64,000 nt of DNA. Source: Gemmatimonadaceae bacterium (GTDB taxonomy: Bacteria > Gemmatimonadota > Gemmatimonadetes > Gemmatimonadales > Gemmatimonadaceae). The notes beneath the pieces were generated by a model. It had not been told where the DNA came from. It saw only the letters and a list, made by a program, of their open reading frames with translations, and did not search any database. The DNA lies in the NCBI GenBank assembly GCA_020852815.1, contig JADZAN010000046.1:186001-250000 (forward strand), in the 5' to 3' direction. The position numbers and the translations under genes were made by a program. Shown one piece after another: positions 28,000 through 36,816 of this stretch (position 1 is the first letter of the stretch; every line of letters begins with the position of its first letter).

Positions 28000-29193
28000 A
28001 TGCTCCCCACCTCCGGCGCCGTCCGCCGCGCCTTCGACGCCCTCCTCCCGGCGCGTCGGCACCTCCTCGCCACCGACTCGGCGACGATCGAGCGCCAGGT
28101 CGCGCTCGCCGAGGTGGCAGCGCCAAGCGGGGGCGAGTCGCAGCGCGCGCGCGAGGTGTGCCGCCACTGGCGCGCGATCGGCCTCGCGCCCTCGATCGAC
28201 GCGGCGGGGAACGTCATCGCCAGGCGACAGGGCATAACGGACGACTCTCCGGTGGTGGTCTGCGCGCACCTGGACACCGTTTTCGGCGCCGACGTCCCGC
28301 ATCACATGCGGCGCGACCGCGAACGCATCACGGGGCCGGGCATTGGCGACAATGCACGTGGCATTGCCGGGATGCTGGCCATCGCCCACGCGATGCAGGC
28401 GACCGGGACGGCGACGCGCCGCCCGATCCTCTTCGTCGCCACCACAGGGGAGGAAGGGGGCGGCAACCTGCGTGGGGCGCGCCACCTCTTCGCGACGGCC
28501 GGCGCCGGCGCGCACGCCGCCATCGCGCTGGACGGCGCCGGCGACGAGCGCGTGGTGACGCACGCGTTAGGCACGCGCCGCTATCGCATCGCCTTCGCCG
28601 GCCCCGGCGGGCACTCGTGGGCCTCATACGGCGTCGTCAATGCGATCCACGCCGCCGCCACCCTCGCCGCCACGCTCGCCGCCTGGCCGCTCCCATCGTC
28701 ACCGCGGACGGCGCTCACCGTCTCACGCATTCACGGCGGTACGGCGGTAAACGCCATCCCCGCCGTGTCGGCCATCGAGATCGACGTGCGCTCCACCGCG
28801 GCGGGCGAACTCGAGCGACTGAACCGGGAGATCCACGCCGCCGCGGTCCGCGTCCTCGAGGCGCAGAATCGCCAGCGGCGCCCGGGAACGCCCCCGCTCT
28901 CGATGTCGCTGGAGATCACCGGCGACCGCCCCGGCGGTGCACTGGCCGGCGACGCCTTCATTGGCGAGGCCGCCTTCGCTGCCACGCGCCTTATCGGGCG
29001 CACACCCGACAGCGCCATCGCCTCCACCGACGCCAACATCCCGTTGCACCTGGGGCTTCCGGCCATTGCCCTCGGCGCCGGCGGACGCGGCGGCGACGTC
29101 CACACCCCGCACGAGTGGTTCGAGAACCGCGAGGGAGCACTCGGCCTCGTGCGTGCCCTCACCATCCTCGCCGCCGTCGCCGAGCTGGCGTGA
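28000..29193 (+). CDS. M20 family metallopeptidase
   Basis: 397 residues, cytoplasmic. Zinc ligands read in order: His in CAHLDTVFG near 88, Asp in GIGDNARG near 112, Glu-Glu in TTGEEGGG near 150, a later Asp in IALDGAG, and His in VHTPHEWF near 368. A dimerisation (lid) domain lies between about 185 and 310. Peptidase T or acetylornithine deacetylase-like members share this layout; a di- or tripeptidase is most likely. The ATG at 28000 gives the family N-terminus. It shares an 85-bp divergent region with the MFS gene. Confidence 0.88.
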   Translation: MLPTSGAVRRAFDALLPARRHLLATDSATIERQVALAEVAAPSGGESQRAREVCRHWRAIGLAPSIDAAGNVIARRQGITDDSPVVVCAHLDTVFGADVPHHMRRDRERITGPGIGDNARGIAGMLAIAHAMQATGTATRRPILFVATTGEEGGGNLRGARHLFATAGAGAHAAIALDGAGDERVVTHALGTRRYRIAFAGPGGHSWASYGVVNAIHAAATLAATLAAWPLPSSPRTALTVSRIHGGTAVNAIPAVSAIEIDVRSTAAGELERLNREIHAAAVRVLEAQNRQRRPGTPPLSMSLEITGDRPGGALAGDAFIGEAAFAATRLIGRTPDSAIASTDANIPLHLGLPAIALGAGGRGGDVHTPHEWFENREGALGLVRALTILAAVAELA

Positions 29194-29265
29194 GCGGGGA
29201 GGCGCCGCGTTGCGCCTGGCGATGTCGCCCGCGGCTCGCCCGGGTGCCGCGCCACCTGAGGAACG

Positions 29266-30537
29266 CTACGTGGCGGGGCGCGGTGGTTCGTGCGCGGCCG
29301 GCACGTCACGTCGCGCCGCCGGGTGCCCGCCCTGCGCCGCTTCGTCATGCACGTGCGCGTTAGCCAGCAGCGACGCCCGGGCGCGGTCACGCTCGCGCGC
29401 CATGCGGCAGGCAATGGAGCGGCACCCGGCAATGTGCGCGGCCACCAGCGGCGCGTCGCGGCGGATGTTCGTGATCCCGCCGCTCGCGTCGTAGTTGTGT
29501 CCCACGAAGTAGAGCCCGGGCTGGTCGGCGCTCGTGACGCGGTCGCGCCGCCGCGCGAAGCCGCGGTCGTCGCAGTGCACGAGGTCGCGCAGGAGGCCTA
29601 ACGCCGGCGCGAAACCGGTGGCCAGGATGATCGCGTCGAAGGGGGCCGAGCGACCGTCGGAGAAGACCGCGCCGTCCTCGGTGAGGTGGTCGATGGTCCC
29701 CAGTTGCAGCTGCGCCTGCCCGGCCTTGATTGCATCCACCAGTTGAAAGCCCACGATGGGGATGGCGTCGAGCGCGGAGTACGGCGGACGCGGGATCACC
29801 GGCGCGCCGCGGCGCGCCTCCGTGATGCCTTGCACCCGGCGCACCACCCACTCCTGCACGGGACGCGGAAAGCGGCGCACCACCGAGGAGAGGTACTGGA
29901 TGGGAACCCCGGCAATTGCCAGCGGGACCACGTGCGCCCCGGAGCGGACGAGCATCGTCACCCGCGCGCCGGCGCGCGCCAGCTCGCTCCCGATCTCGCC
30001 CCCCGAGTTGCCGACGCCGACCACCAACACTCGCTCCCCCACGAATGGCTGTGGCCGGCGATACTCGACCGAGTGCATCACCGTCCCGCGAAATCGCTCA
30101 CGCCCGGCCAGCGCCGGCATTCGCGGGTTGGACATGATCCCGGTGCAGATCACCGCCGAGCTGCCGTCGATACGCGCGCCATCACGCGTCGTCGCCGCCC
30201 ACCCGTGCGCCGAGCGGCGCAGCTCCACCACGTCCACGCCCGTCTCGACCGACAGGGCGTTGTCGCGCGCGTAGCCTTCGAGGTAGGCCACGAACTGGTC
30301 GCGCGTGGGAAAGAGCGGCGTCCCCTTCGGATAGTCGCCCCCCGGGAGCGTCGACATGTGCCGCCCCGTGTGCAGCACCAGCGAGTCGTAGGTCGCCCGC
30401 CACGCGGCGCCTAACGATTGGCCGCGCTCCAGCACCCGGTGGTCGATCCGCCGGCGCGCGAGGCACGCCGCCGTCGCCAGCCCGGCGGGGCCCGCGCCAA
30501 TCACCAGTACCGGGTGGTCGAGGGTCGGCCTGTTCAT
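29266..30537 (-). CDS. Flavin-containing monooxygenase-like FAD/NAD(P)-binding protein
   Basis: 423 residues. FAD site GAGPAGLATA at 13-22, the segment WRATYDSLVLHT typical of YUCCA-like monooxygenases, then the NADP site VVGVGNSGGEIGSEL near 175, and ATGFAPALGLL before the C-terminus. The classical FMO fingerprint FxGxxxHxxxY appears as FRGTVMHSVEY near 155. Substrate unknown (N-, S- or Baeyer-Villiger-type oxygenation). ATG 30537 begins the FAD fold; an upstream ATG at 30576 would add an unlikely 13 residues. Convergent with the M20 peptidase gene. Confidence 0.87.
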   Translation of the reverse strand: MNRPTLDHPVLVIGAGPAGLATAACLARRRIDHRVLERGQSLGAAWRATYDSLVLHTGRHMSTLPGGDYPKGTPLFPTRDQFVAYLEGYARDNALSVETGVDVVELRRSAHGWAATTRDGARIDGSSAVICTGIMSNPRMPALAGRERFRGTVMHSVEYRRPQPFVGERVLVVGVGNSGGEIGSELARAGARVTMLVRSGAHVVPLAIAGVPIQYLSSVVRRFPRPVQEWVVRRVQGITEARRGAPVIPRPPYSALDAIPIVGFQLVDAIKAGQAQLQLGTIDHLTEDGAVFSDGRSAPFDAIILATGFAPALGLLRDLVHCDDRGFARRRDRVTSADQPGLYFVGHNYDASGGITNIRRDAPLVAAHIAGCRSIACRMARERDRARASLLANAHVHDEAAQGGHPAARRDVPAAHEPPRPAT

Positions 30538-30644
30538 TGGCAGCGCACAGGGAGGGAACGAACGAGGGGGACCCATTCAGGGCCCCCCAATGTACCCCCG
30601 CCAGCGCCGCGCGGAACCACCGAGGCGCCTGCAAGCCGCAACGG

Positions 30645-31631
30645 CTACCGCTCGACCCTCACCTCGGAGTGGTCGCCGATCGTCACCTCGCCCGTGACGC
30701 CGGCCAGCACCACCTCGCTCCCGATGAGCGAGTTGCTGATGGTGCTGCGCGCAATGCGCGTCTTGTCCCCGATCACCGTGTCGCGCAGGTGCGACCCCTC
30801 GATCACGCTCCCCTTCCCGATCGAGACGTTGGGCCCGACAACCGATCCCGAGATGGTGACGCCGTCCTCGATGTACACCGGGTGCACGAGCTGCGACGCG
30901 TCGATCCCCGCCGGCACGCGCGCACGCCCCTTCTCCAGCATCGCGCGGTTGGTGTCCAGCAGCGTGTCGATCTTCCCCGCGTCGTACCACCCCTCGACGT
31001 CGATCACCTTGATCTTCGCCCCATGCTCGATCATGTACTGGAAGGCGTCGGTGAGGTAGAACTCCCCCTGGTTGGCCGGCTGCGCCAGCACGTGCGCGAC
31101 CCCCTCGTACAGCAGCTTCCAGTTGCGGATGTAGTAGAGCCCGATGTTCGCGCGCTTCGAGACCGGCGTCCTGGGCTTCTCCACGATCTTCGTCATGTAG
31201 CCGTCGGCATCGGTCACCACCACGCCGAAGCGCTGGTAGTCCTCGACCTCCTTGGTCCAGATGATCCCGTCGGCATCGGTCGAGTTGATCACCGAGAGAT
31301 CGGCGTCGAAGATCGTGTCCACGAAGATGATGAGGACCGGCGCATCGACGTGCGCTCGGGCCAGCGCCACCGCCCCGGCCGTCCCGTCTTGCACCTGCTG
31401 CTCGATGAACACCCCGGGAATGCCGTACGCCGTGCGCGCGTGCGCCTCGACCTTCTCCTTGAGGTGACCGGTGATGTAGATGACCTGGTCCACGTTCCCC
31501 AGCCTGGCCACGTCATCCATGACGTAGTCCATCACCGGCTTCCCCGCGACCTTCAACATCGGCTTCGGGGTCAGGTGCGTGTGGGGGCGCAGGCGTGTTC
31601 CCTTCCCCGCCAACGGGATGATGACCTTCAT
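30645..31631 (-). CDS. NDP-sugar pyrophosphorylase / sugar-1-phosphate nucleotidyltransferase
   Basis: 328 residues. The N-terminal nucleotidyltransferase domain has MKVIIPLAGKGTRLRPHT (nucleotide loop) and PKPMLKVAGKPVMDYV (uridyl/thymidyl binding), with VDTIFDAD as the metal site near 110. The C-terminal part (about 240-328) shows left-handed beta-helix hexapeptide-like repeats (VYIEDGVTISGSVVGP). It would make an NDP-sugar for cell-surface glycans. The upstream cupin gene (mannose-6-phosphate isomerase-like) supports hexose-phosphate metabolism. Sugar specificity is not determined. Confidence 0.88.
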   Translation of the reverse strand: MKVIIPLAGKGTRLRPHTHLTPKPMLKVAGKPVMDYVMDDVARLGNVDQVIYITGHLKEKVEAHARTAYGIPGVFIEQQVQDGTAGAVALARAHVDAPVLIIFVDTIFDADLSVINSTDADGIIWTKEVEDYQRFGVVVTDADGYMTKIVEKPRTPVSKRANIGLYYIRNWKLLYEGVAHVLAQPANQGEFYLTDAFQYMIEHGAKIKVIDVEGWYDAGKIDTLLDTNRAMLEKGRARVPAGIDASQLVHPVYIEDGVTISGSVVGPNVSIGKGSVIEGSHLRDTVIGDKTRIARSTISNSLIGSEVVLAGVTGEVTIGDHSEVRVER

Positions 31632-31761
31632 GCGTGCCTCGGGCAGTGCAAGGTGTACGGAATGATGGCTCGGACGTGAGAGGCGCCGCATGCCGCCGCG
31701 CTCTGCCACGCGAAAGGTAGTGACTGGTTAGGCATCGCCACGTCGATTTGCCGCCTCGCCG

Positions 31762-32139
31762 TCACGGCGCGTTGGTCCCCTCGCGCCCGTAGCGATCCTT
31801 GATGCGCACCACATCGTCGAGCTCGGGGGTCGATGCCTCGAGCACGTCGCAGTCGGTCACCGCCTCCATGTAGTGCACCGTCCCCGGCGTGATGCGAAAC
31901 GCATCGCCCGGCTTGAGCGCCTGGTCGCGCAGCTCCGACTCGCCAGGGAGCTTGACCCAATACTTCATCTCGCCGGTGAGGAGGTACACGGTCTCGTCCT
32001 TCACCTCGTGATACTGGACCGAGAGCGCCTGCCCCGCCGTGATGTGGAGGATCTTCCCCACGTACCGGTCGGTGTGCGCCCAGATGATCTCGTGCCCCCA
32101 CGGCTTCGGCACTCGGCGCACCTCCGCGCGCCCGCTCAT
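31762..32139 (-). CDS. Cupin, mannose-6-phosphate isomerase type II-like
   Basis: 125 residues, a single cupin domain. KPWGHEIIWAHTDRYVGK at the N-terminus and LSVQYHEVKDETVYLLTGE (metal ligands His and Glu near 43-49) are the signature of the stand-alone C-terminal domain of GDP-mannose pyrophosphorylase/mannose-6-phosphate isomerase; TPGTVHYMEA near 85 supplies the last His. GGGAG lies seven bases before the ATG. It precedes the nucleotidyltransferase gene by 130 bases on the same strand; together they may act in sugar nucleotide supply. Confidence 0.85.
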   Translation of the reverse strand: MSGRAEVRRVPKPWGHEIIWAHTDRYVGKILHITAGQALSVQYHEVKDETVYLLTGEMKYWVKLPGESELRDQALKPGDAFRITPGTVHYMEAVTDCDVLEASTPELDDVVRIKDRYGREGTNAP

Positions 32140-32407
32140 CGCTCACTCCCCAGCGACACCCGCATCGCGCGGGACCACGGCGCACCGCATCGCGCTGCGG
32201 CGACGCCACGAGATAGACCGGAACGGAGGACGAGTAGGACCATGACGAACGTATCGGAGAGAGCGGGAGGATGCGGCGCGCGCCCCCGGGGACAGCTCCC
32301 AAGGTCACGCCCGGCGGCAATATCGGCCGCGCCCAAGTGCCGGTGCAACCGGCGTGCCTTGCGATCGGGAGGCGAACTCGCGCGGGGCGGGCGCCATACC
32401 GATGAAA
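32140..32407. other. Intergenic region upstream of the cupin gene
   Basis: The stretch between the cupin start (32139) and the atp terminator (32408) carries no convincing gene. It must hold the cupin promoter, but I find no clear hexamers. The codon pattern of short open frames here does not resemble the neighbours. Confidence 0.5.
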
Positions 32408-32437
32408 GGGGCCCCGATCATCGCTGACCGAGGCCCC
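32408..32437 (-). terminator. Terminator of the atp operon, stem with GCGA tetraloop
   Basis: Read on the minus strand, a 13-bp stem (two of the pairs G-U wobbles) closes a GCGA loop, a stable GNRA tetraloop, and is followed by TTTC. It starts 56 bases after the atpH stop. It marks the end of transcription after atpH. Confidence 0.72.
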
Positions 32438-32493
32438 GACCATTTCCATCGACACTCGTCGCCAACCCCGCGGAATGGGCGCGACGCCGAAGG

Positions 32494-33039
32494 TCAGCGC
32501 ACGCCCGTCGCCAGGCGCGAGCGAAGCATCCCGAGGCGCTTCCTCACCGAGCCGTCCATGACGGTGTCGCCCACCTTGACGATCACGCCGCCGAGGATGG
32601 CCGGGTTCACGTGCACGTGCGGGACGACCGTCTTGCCCAGGCGCACCGTGAGCTGCTTGGCGATCGCCTCGCGATCGGCGGCGGTGGCCTCGCGCGCCAG
32701 CGTCACCTGCGCGTGTACACGTCCCTCGGCCTCGTCGACCAGGTTCGCGTACTCGACAGCGATTTCGGGGATGAGCATCTGCCGGCGGTTCTGCACCAGC
32801 TTCTGCAGGAAGCGGACGAGCGGTCGCGGGAGCGACGGCGCGAACGCCTTCTCGATCACCGCGTTCTTGGCGTCGGCCGCGACCTGCGGCGCCGCGAGGA
32901 AATTGGCCAGGCGCGCATCCGATGTCACCGCGTCGGAGACGGCGGACATCATCGTCCCCCAACTCTCGAGTGCATTCGCCTTGCGGGCGAGTGCGAGGAG
33001 CGCCTCGGCGTAGTTGCGCGCGATGGTGGTATCGCGCAT
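32494..33039 (-). CDS. atpH: ATP synthase F1 delta subunit
   Basis: 181 residues. It connects F1 to the peripheral stalk. The N-terminal six-helix domain begins RDTTIARNYAEALLALA, the usual opening, and the C-terminal segment NPAILGGVIVKVGDTVMDGSVRKRL is the conserved delta/OSCP signature. The ATG follows the atpF stop with no gap (TAAATG). In most bacteria atpA, G, D and C follow; here a terminator follows instead. Confidence 0.96.
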   Translation of the reverse strand: MRDTTIARNYAEALLALARKANALESWGTMMSAVSDAVTSDARLANFLAAPQVAADAKNAVIEKAFAPSLPRPLVRFLQKLVQNRRQMLIPEIAVEYANLVDEAEGRVHAQVTLAREATAADREAIAKQLTVRLGKTVVPHVHVNPAILGGVIVKVGDTVMDGSVRKRLGMLRSRLATGVR

Positions 33040-33618
33040 TTAGCGGCTCCCGGCAGGCGGGATGCTGGCGAGGAAGTCCTCGACGAGCTTGCGGTTCCCC
33101 GCGTCGTCGAGGTTCCGGGCAATCAGCTTGCTGGCGCCGGCCAGCGCCAGGTCGACTGCCTCGCGGCGCAGGTCGCCGATGGCGCGCACCTTCTCGTTCT
33201 CGATGTCGCGCTTGGCGCGCTCCAGCAACTCCTGCTGCTGCGCACGCGTCTCCTCGAGCATCGAGACCTTGAGCTTCTCCGCGGTGGCGCGGCCGTCGGC
33301 AATGAGCTTCTGCGCGTCGGCGCGCGCCGCGTCGAGTTGCGCCTGCTGCTCGCCCAGGAGCTTGGCCGCCGCGTCGCGATCCTGCTGCGCCTTGGCAATG
33401 GCGGCTTCCAGCGACGCCTCGCGCGCCTCGACCGCCGCGATCAGCGGCTTGAAGGCAAACCTGGAAAGGACGACGAGGAGGACGATGAAGATGAGCAGGG
33501 TCCAGAACATCAACCCGCCGTTGGGCGAGAGGAGGTCAACCTTGCCGCCTTCTTCAGCGGCGAACGCCGTGGCCGGCGTGGTCAGGACGATGAGGGCGGA
33601 GAGGAGCGAAGGGCGCAT
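33040..33618 (-). CDS. atpF: ATP synthase F0 b subunit
   Basis: 192 residues. A hydrophobic N-terminus resembling a signal peptide (LSALIVLTTPATAFAAEE) precedes the real membrane helix (LMFWTLLIFIVLLVVLSRF, about 36-54) and a long Ala/Glu/Gln-rich coiled coil that forms the peripheral stalk. KPLI after the helix is typical. The extra leader is unusual for E. coli-type b subunits. I chose the ATG at 33618; the open frame upstream has no similarity. It lies 126 bases downstream of atpE. Confidence 0.94.
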   Translation of the reverse strand: MRPSLLSALIVLTTPATAFAAEEGGKVDLLSPNGGLMFWTLLIFIVLLVVLSRFAFKPLIAAVEAREASLEAAIAKAQQDRDAAAKLLGEQQAQLDAARADAQKLIADGRATAEKLKVSMLEETRAQQQELLERAKRDIENEKVRAIGDLRREAVDLALAGASKLIARNLDDAGNRKLVEDFLASIPPAGSR

Positions 33619-33744
33619 GACGACGTATCGAGGAACGGTGCCGTGGCACCGGGAGAGCGCGGGACTTCGGCGAAGACGCAACGACGGTCGAACGGGAGGG
33701 AGCAACGGGAGGAAGGCGCCCCGGGGCGCCCCCTCTCGCGGTAC

Positions 33745-34035
<291 letters not shown>

Positions 34036-34178
34036 CTAACGTTGAACATCAGCGCTCGCCGAGTACGTCGTGTCCCTCGCTGCCCGTCACTGGACCCCGG
34101 GGCCCAACGGGCTTCACCAACCACTCGGCTGGCTACGTGCTGGCGCGGTGAGCGACGTCGCGTCAGTCGAACAGGTGC

Positions 34179-34291
34179 AGAAGACGAGAAGACGAGAAGA
34201 CGAGAGGACGTGATGGCGACCCTGAGGCGCCGTGACTCGAAGCGGAAGCGACCCATTCTCGTCTTCCCGTCTTCTCGTCCTCTCGTCTTCT
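34179..34291. repeat. Long inverted repeat of 8-bp units, copy 1 (atpB-atpE gap)
   Basis: Left arm 34179-34210 consists of units AGAAGACG (three) and AGAGGACG. The right arm 34260-34291 is its complement with three mismatches over 32 bp. The loop is 49 bases. On the minus strand the hairpin begins six bases after the atpB stop. A related element with other loop sequence lies at 55854-55958, so this is a repeat family. Confidence 0.88.
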
Positions 34292-34296
34292 CCCTC

Positions 34297-35268
34297 CTAG
34301 TGGTGCGCCTCCCGGATCTGGCCAATGAAGACCGACGCCAGGAGTGTGAAGATGAATGCCTGCAGGAAGGCCACGAACAGCTCCAGCATCATGATGGCCA
34401 CCGCCATCAGGAACGGCGCCGCCGAGACCGGGCCCGCGAAGGTGAAGATCAGCCCGATGAGCGCAAGGACGACGATGTGTCCCGCGGTCATGTTGGCGAA
34501 GAGACGGATGGCGAGTGCGAACGGCTTGGTCAGCTTCCCGATCATTTCGACCGGGGACATGATCAGGAACATCGGGATCCGCATGTACAGCGGCAGGTCC
34601 GTGTTCCAGTAGAAGATCGTGGAGAGGTAGTGAATCCCCTGGGCGCGCATCCCCGCCACCTCCACGACGATGAACGTCATGATGGCGAGTGTCGCCGTCA
34701 CCGCGATGTTGCCGGTCGCTGTCGATCCGTAGGGGACGAGGCCGAGCAGGTTGGCGGTGAGGATGAAGAAGAAGATCGTGAGGAGGTACGGGACAAAGGC
34801 GTTGCCGTGATGTCCCACGTTCGGAAGGATGACTTCATTCCGCATGTAGAGCACCATCGCCTCCAGGCCGGCGGCGAATCCCTTGGGACGCCCGGCCTCG
34901 TGGTGGTGCTTCGCGTGCGCGCGCGCCGTCCCGACGAGGATCACCGTCACGAGCAGCGCGGCGATGAGCATCATCATCACGTGCTTCGTGGGCGACAGGT
35001 TGATCGAATACCCCGCGATGTGCACTGGCTCCCACAGCGGCTCGCACCCGTGCTCGCCGACGTGGCGGCCGAGGCAGATCTCCTTGTAGAACGGCGGGAA
35101 GATCGACGGAAGCTCCATGTGGTAGGAGTCCGTGATGTGCGGCGTGATGATATCGACCTTCTCGACCGCGGCGGCGGCGGCCGGCGCATGCTCCTGCGCG
35201 GCCAGCGGGGCAACGACCGGTGCGGCGAACAACGCAGAGGCCAGCAGGAGCGAACGGAGCGCGCTCAT
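34297..35268 (-). CDS. atpB: ATP synthase F0 a subunit with N-terminal extension
   Basis: 323 residues, longer than E. coli's 271. The first about 25 residues look like a signal peptide (cleavage near PLAAQE), followed by about 65 residues of presumably periplasmic sequence with two Cys (CLGRHVGEHGC, near 66 and 76) before the first helix. The core is canonical: the essential Arg near 254 in LAIRLFANMTAGH and the C-terminal helix ending FIGQIREAHH. It conducts protons between c-ring and membrane sides. Its ATG overlaps the atpI stop as ATGA. Confidence 0.96.
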   Translation of the reverse strand: MSALRSLLLASALFAAPVVAPLAAQEHAPAAAAAVEKVDIITPHITDSYHMELPSIFPPFYKEICLGRHVGEHGCEPLWEPVHIAGYSINLSPTKHVMMMLIAALLVTVILVGTARAHAKHHHEAGRPKGFAAGLEAMVLYMRNEVILPNVGHHGNAFVPYLLTIFFFILTANLLGLVPYGSTATGNIAVTATLAIMTFIVVEVAGMRAQGIHYLSTIFYWNTDLPLYMRIPMFLIMSPVEMIGKLTKPFALAIRLFANMTAGHIVVLALIGLIFTFAGPVSAAPFLMAVAIMMLELFVAFLQAFIFTLLASVFIGQIREAHH

Positions 35269-35612
35269 GTCTTCAGGAACAGGGGTTCAACCAACGACGA
35301 CGCAAAGAGGAACACGGCGATGCTGATCATCGCCACCGGCATGGCCAGCGCGAAGGACTTCACGATCACCAGCACGTACACACCAAACACGAGAAAGCGC
35401 AGCAACGCGCCCACGCCCCACCCGGCCATCACGTTCTTCCCTGCGGTGAGGTGCAGGATCGCGAAGGCGAGACACTGTACGACAAAGGCGACGATGGCGC
35501 TGGTCACGATTGCGTGCCGCGCCTCGGCGCCGCCGTACACCAGGGTGAGCACCCACGCGAGGACCGCGATGAGCGTCGCCCCAACGACCAAGAACATCCC
35601 GAACGACTTCAC
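35265..35612 (-). CDS. atpI: ATP synthase-associated membrane protein AtpI-like
   Basis: 115 residues with four predicted helices, as in AtpI (Pfam ATP-synt_I). AtpI is thought to help c-ring assembly or Mg/Ca transport. The start is a GTG overlapping the upstream atpZ-like stop (GTGA), and its stop overlaps the atpB ATG (ATGA), so three genes are translationally chained. Sequence motifs are weak in this family; the assignment rests on size, helices and position. Confidence 0.78.
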   Translation of the reverse strand: MKSFGMFLVVGATLIAVLAWVLTLVYGGAEARHAIVTSAIVAFVVQCLAFAILHLTAGKNVMAGWGVGALLRFLVFGVYVLVIVKSFALAMPVAMISIAVFLFASSLVEPLFLKT

Positions 35613-35887
35613 TGGCGCTCCCGTTCCTCCTCGCGACGCAGGTCGGCCATCAGTCGGCGATACATGCTGTAGAACGCCGCGCCGGCACCGACGAACACTC
35701 CCACGAGCAGGCCCCACGGTTTGGTTCCCAGCCGCCGATCGACCCACTGACCGGCGTACAGGAACACCAGGATGGATGCGGCAAACTGCAGCCCAAGGCC
35801 GCCGTACCGCGCGGCCGACCGTGCCAGGCGGGCATCATCCGACTCGTCGGAGGGGCGACCGCTTGGCTTCCGTGGATCCCCGGACAT
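35609..35887 (-). CDS. atpZ: AtpZ/AtpI family protein (F0F1-ATPase gene 1)
   Basis: 92 residues. A charged N-terminus precedes two helices: YGGLGLQFAASILVFLYAGQWVDRRLGTKPWGLLVG. The segment GLGLQFAAS..LGxWxDxRLGTxPW is the AtpZ (Pfam PF09527) signature. The C-terminus is Arg/Glu-rich. As first gene of the atp operon it is expected to sit with AtpI in the assembling c-ring complex. ATG 35887 chosen; the frame extends upstream without similarity and would run through the promoter region. Confidence 0.85.
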   Translation of the reverse strand: MSGDPRKPSGRPSDESDDARLARSAARYGGLGLQFAASILVFLYAGQWVDRRLGTKPWGLLVGVFVGAGAAFYSMYRRLMADLRREEERERQ

Positions 35888-35898
35888 TCGGGGCGGGA

Positions 35899-35926
35899 AT
35901 CTAGGAGTTTGTGAAATTTTTCGCAA
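35899..35926 (-). promoter_or_regulatory. Possible promoter of the atp operon
   Basis: On the minus strand TTGCGA and TAGATT are 16 bases apart within an unusually AT-rich stretch. Transcription would begin within a few bases of the atpZ ATG, giving a nearly leaderless message. Hexamer matches are four of six each. Confidence 0.4.
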
Positions 35927-36018
35927 GCGAACCGGCCGGGGGACGAGCCTGCGAAGTCCAACTTGAGACGGAGGGACCGAAGCTGCTGACTCCCTTTGAG
36001 TTATGGATTCGACACCGC

Positions 36019-36045
36019 TTGACTGGCGCCGAAAAACTCTATAAG
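36019..36045 (+). promoter_or_regulatory. Possible promoter of the BsuPI lipoprotein gene
   Basis: TTGACT and TATAAG on the plus strand are separated by 15 bases, slightly short, in an AT-richer patch 75 bases before the ATG at 36120. The hexamers match the sigma-70 consensus well (five of six and four of six). Confidence 0.42.
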
Positions 36046-36119
36046 TTCGCAGCGCCAAGAACACGGTCCGTCCCGTCACCGCCCCTCGTCTCATCACCGC
36101 GCTCCACCGGCCCTGGTGC

Positions 36120-36575
36120 ATGCAGTCGCGCTCGCTCGTCGTCGCCCTCCTCTCGCTCCTCGCCACGTCTGCCACGGCGTGCGGCCCGCGCTCACGCGCC
36201 GCCGACTCGGCCACGCATAATCGCGTCGCCGGCGGGCCGCCCATCGCCTCGTCGCTCGACGTGCAACTGCGCGATGCGGTGAGCTTCGCGTTTCACGTCA
36301 CCAACAACGCGACCAAGCGGCTCGAACTCACCTTCCCCAATGGCCTCACGCACGACCTCCTCGTCCTCGACGACGCGGGGCGCGAAGTGTGGCGATGGAG
36401 TGATGGCCGGATGTTCACGCAGACGCTGCAGACGCACGTGCTGGAGACCAACGAAACGGTCTCATACGCCGCCGTGTGGAGCCCCGCCGAGCATCACGGC
36501 GCTTTCACCGCCGTCGCGCGCCTCAACAGCGACAACCACCCCGTCGAACAGCGCGTCCGCTTCACGCTCCCCTAG
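36120..36575 (+). CDS. Lipoprotein with BsuPI-type domain
   Basis: 151 residues. Signal peptide ending TSATAC (lipid-modified Cys at 21), then an immunoglobulin-like beta domain: VSFAFHVTNNATKRLELTFP, HDLLVLDDAGREVWRWSDGRMFTQ and a closing strand. This is the BsuPI-related (intracellular proteinase inhibitor) fold, which also occurs in many secreted proteins without proven inhibitor activity. A 9-bp hairpin with a T-rich tail follows at 36643, so it is probably monocistronic. Confidence 0.85.
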   Translation: MQSRSLVVALLSLLATSATACGPRSRAADSATHNRVAGGPPIASSLDVQLRDAVSFAFHVTNNATKRLELTFPNGLTHDLLVLDDAGREVWRWSDGRMFTQTLQTHVLETNETVSYAAVWSPAEHHGAFTAVARLNSDNHPVEQRVRFTLP

Positions 36576-36642
36576 CGAGCGGTGGCGCGTGCACAGCGCG
36601 CACACGGCGCGCGGCGTACGCCACATCGCCATCCCGATCTCA

Positions 36643-36668
36643 CGGCGAGCCCAACGCGAGGCTCGCCG
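36643..36668 (+). terminator. Probable intrinsic terminator after the BsuPI gene
   Basis: CGGCGAGCC and its complement form a perfect 9-bp stem with an eight-base loop, followed by TTTGCGTTTC. It lies 68 bases after the stop. Confidence 0.6.
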
Positions 36669-36816
36669 TTTGCGTTTCTCTCCGCCGGCGCGGTGCATCA
36701 CGCTGGCAACGCATCGCCCCGCACGGCGCGCCGCTCGTCCGACTGCTCTTATCGTCAGGCAGGGCGCACATTACCTTCCGGCGACTTTTTCTCCGACTTT
36801 CTCCCAAGGACTTGGC

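Noticed and set aside
34179-34291. CRISPR array
   Set aside because: Units are 8 bp without spacers, arranged as an inverted pair, and there are no cas genes.
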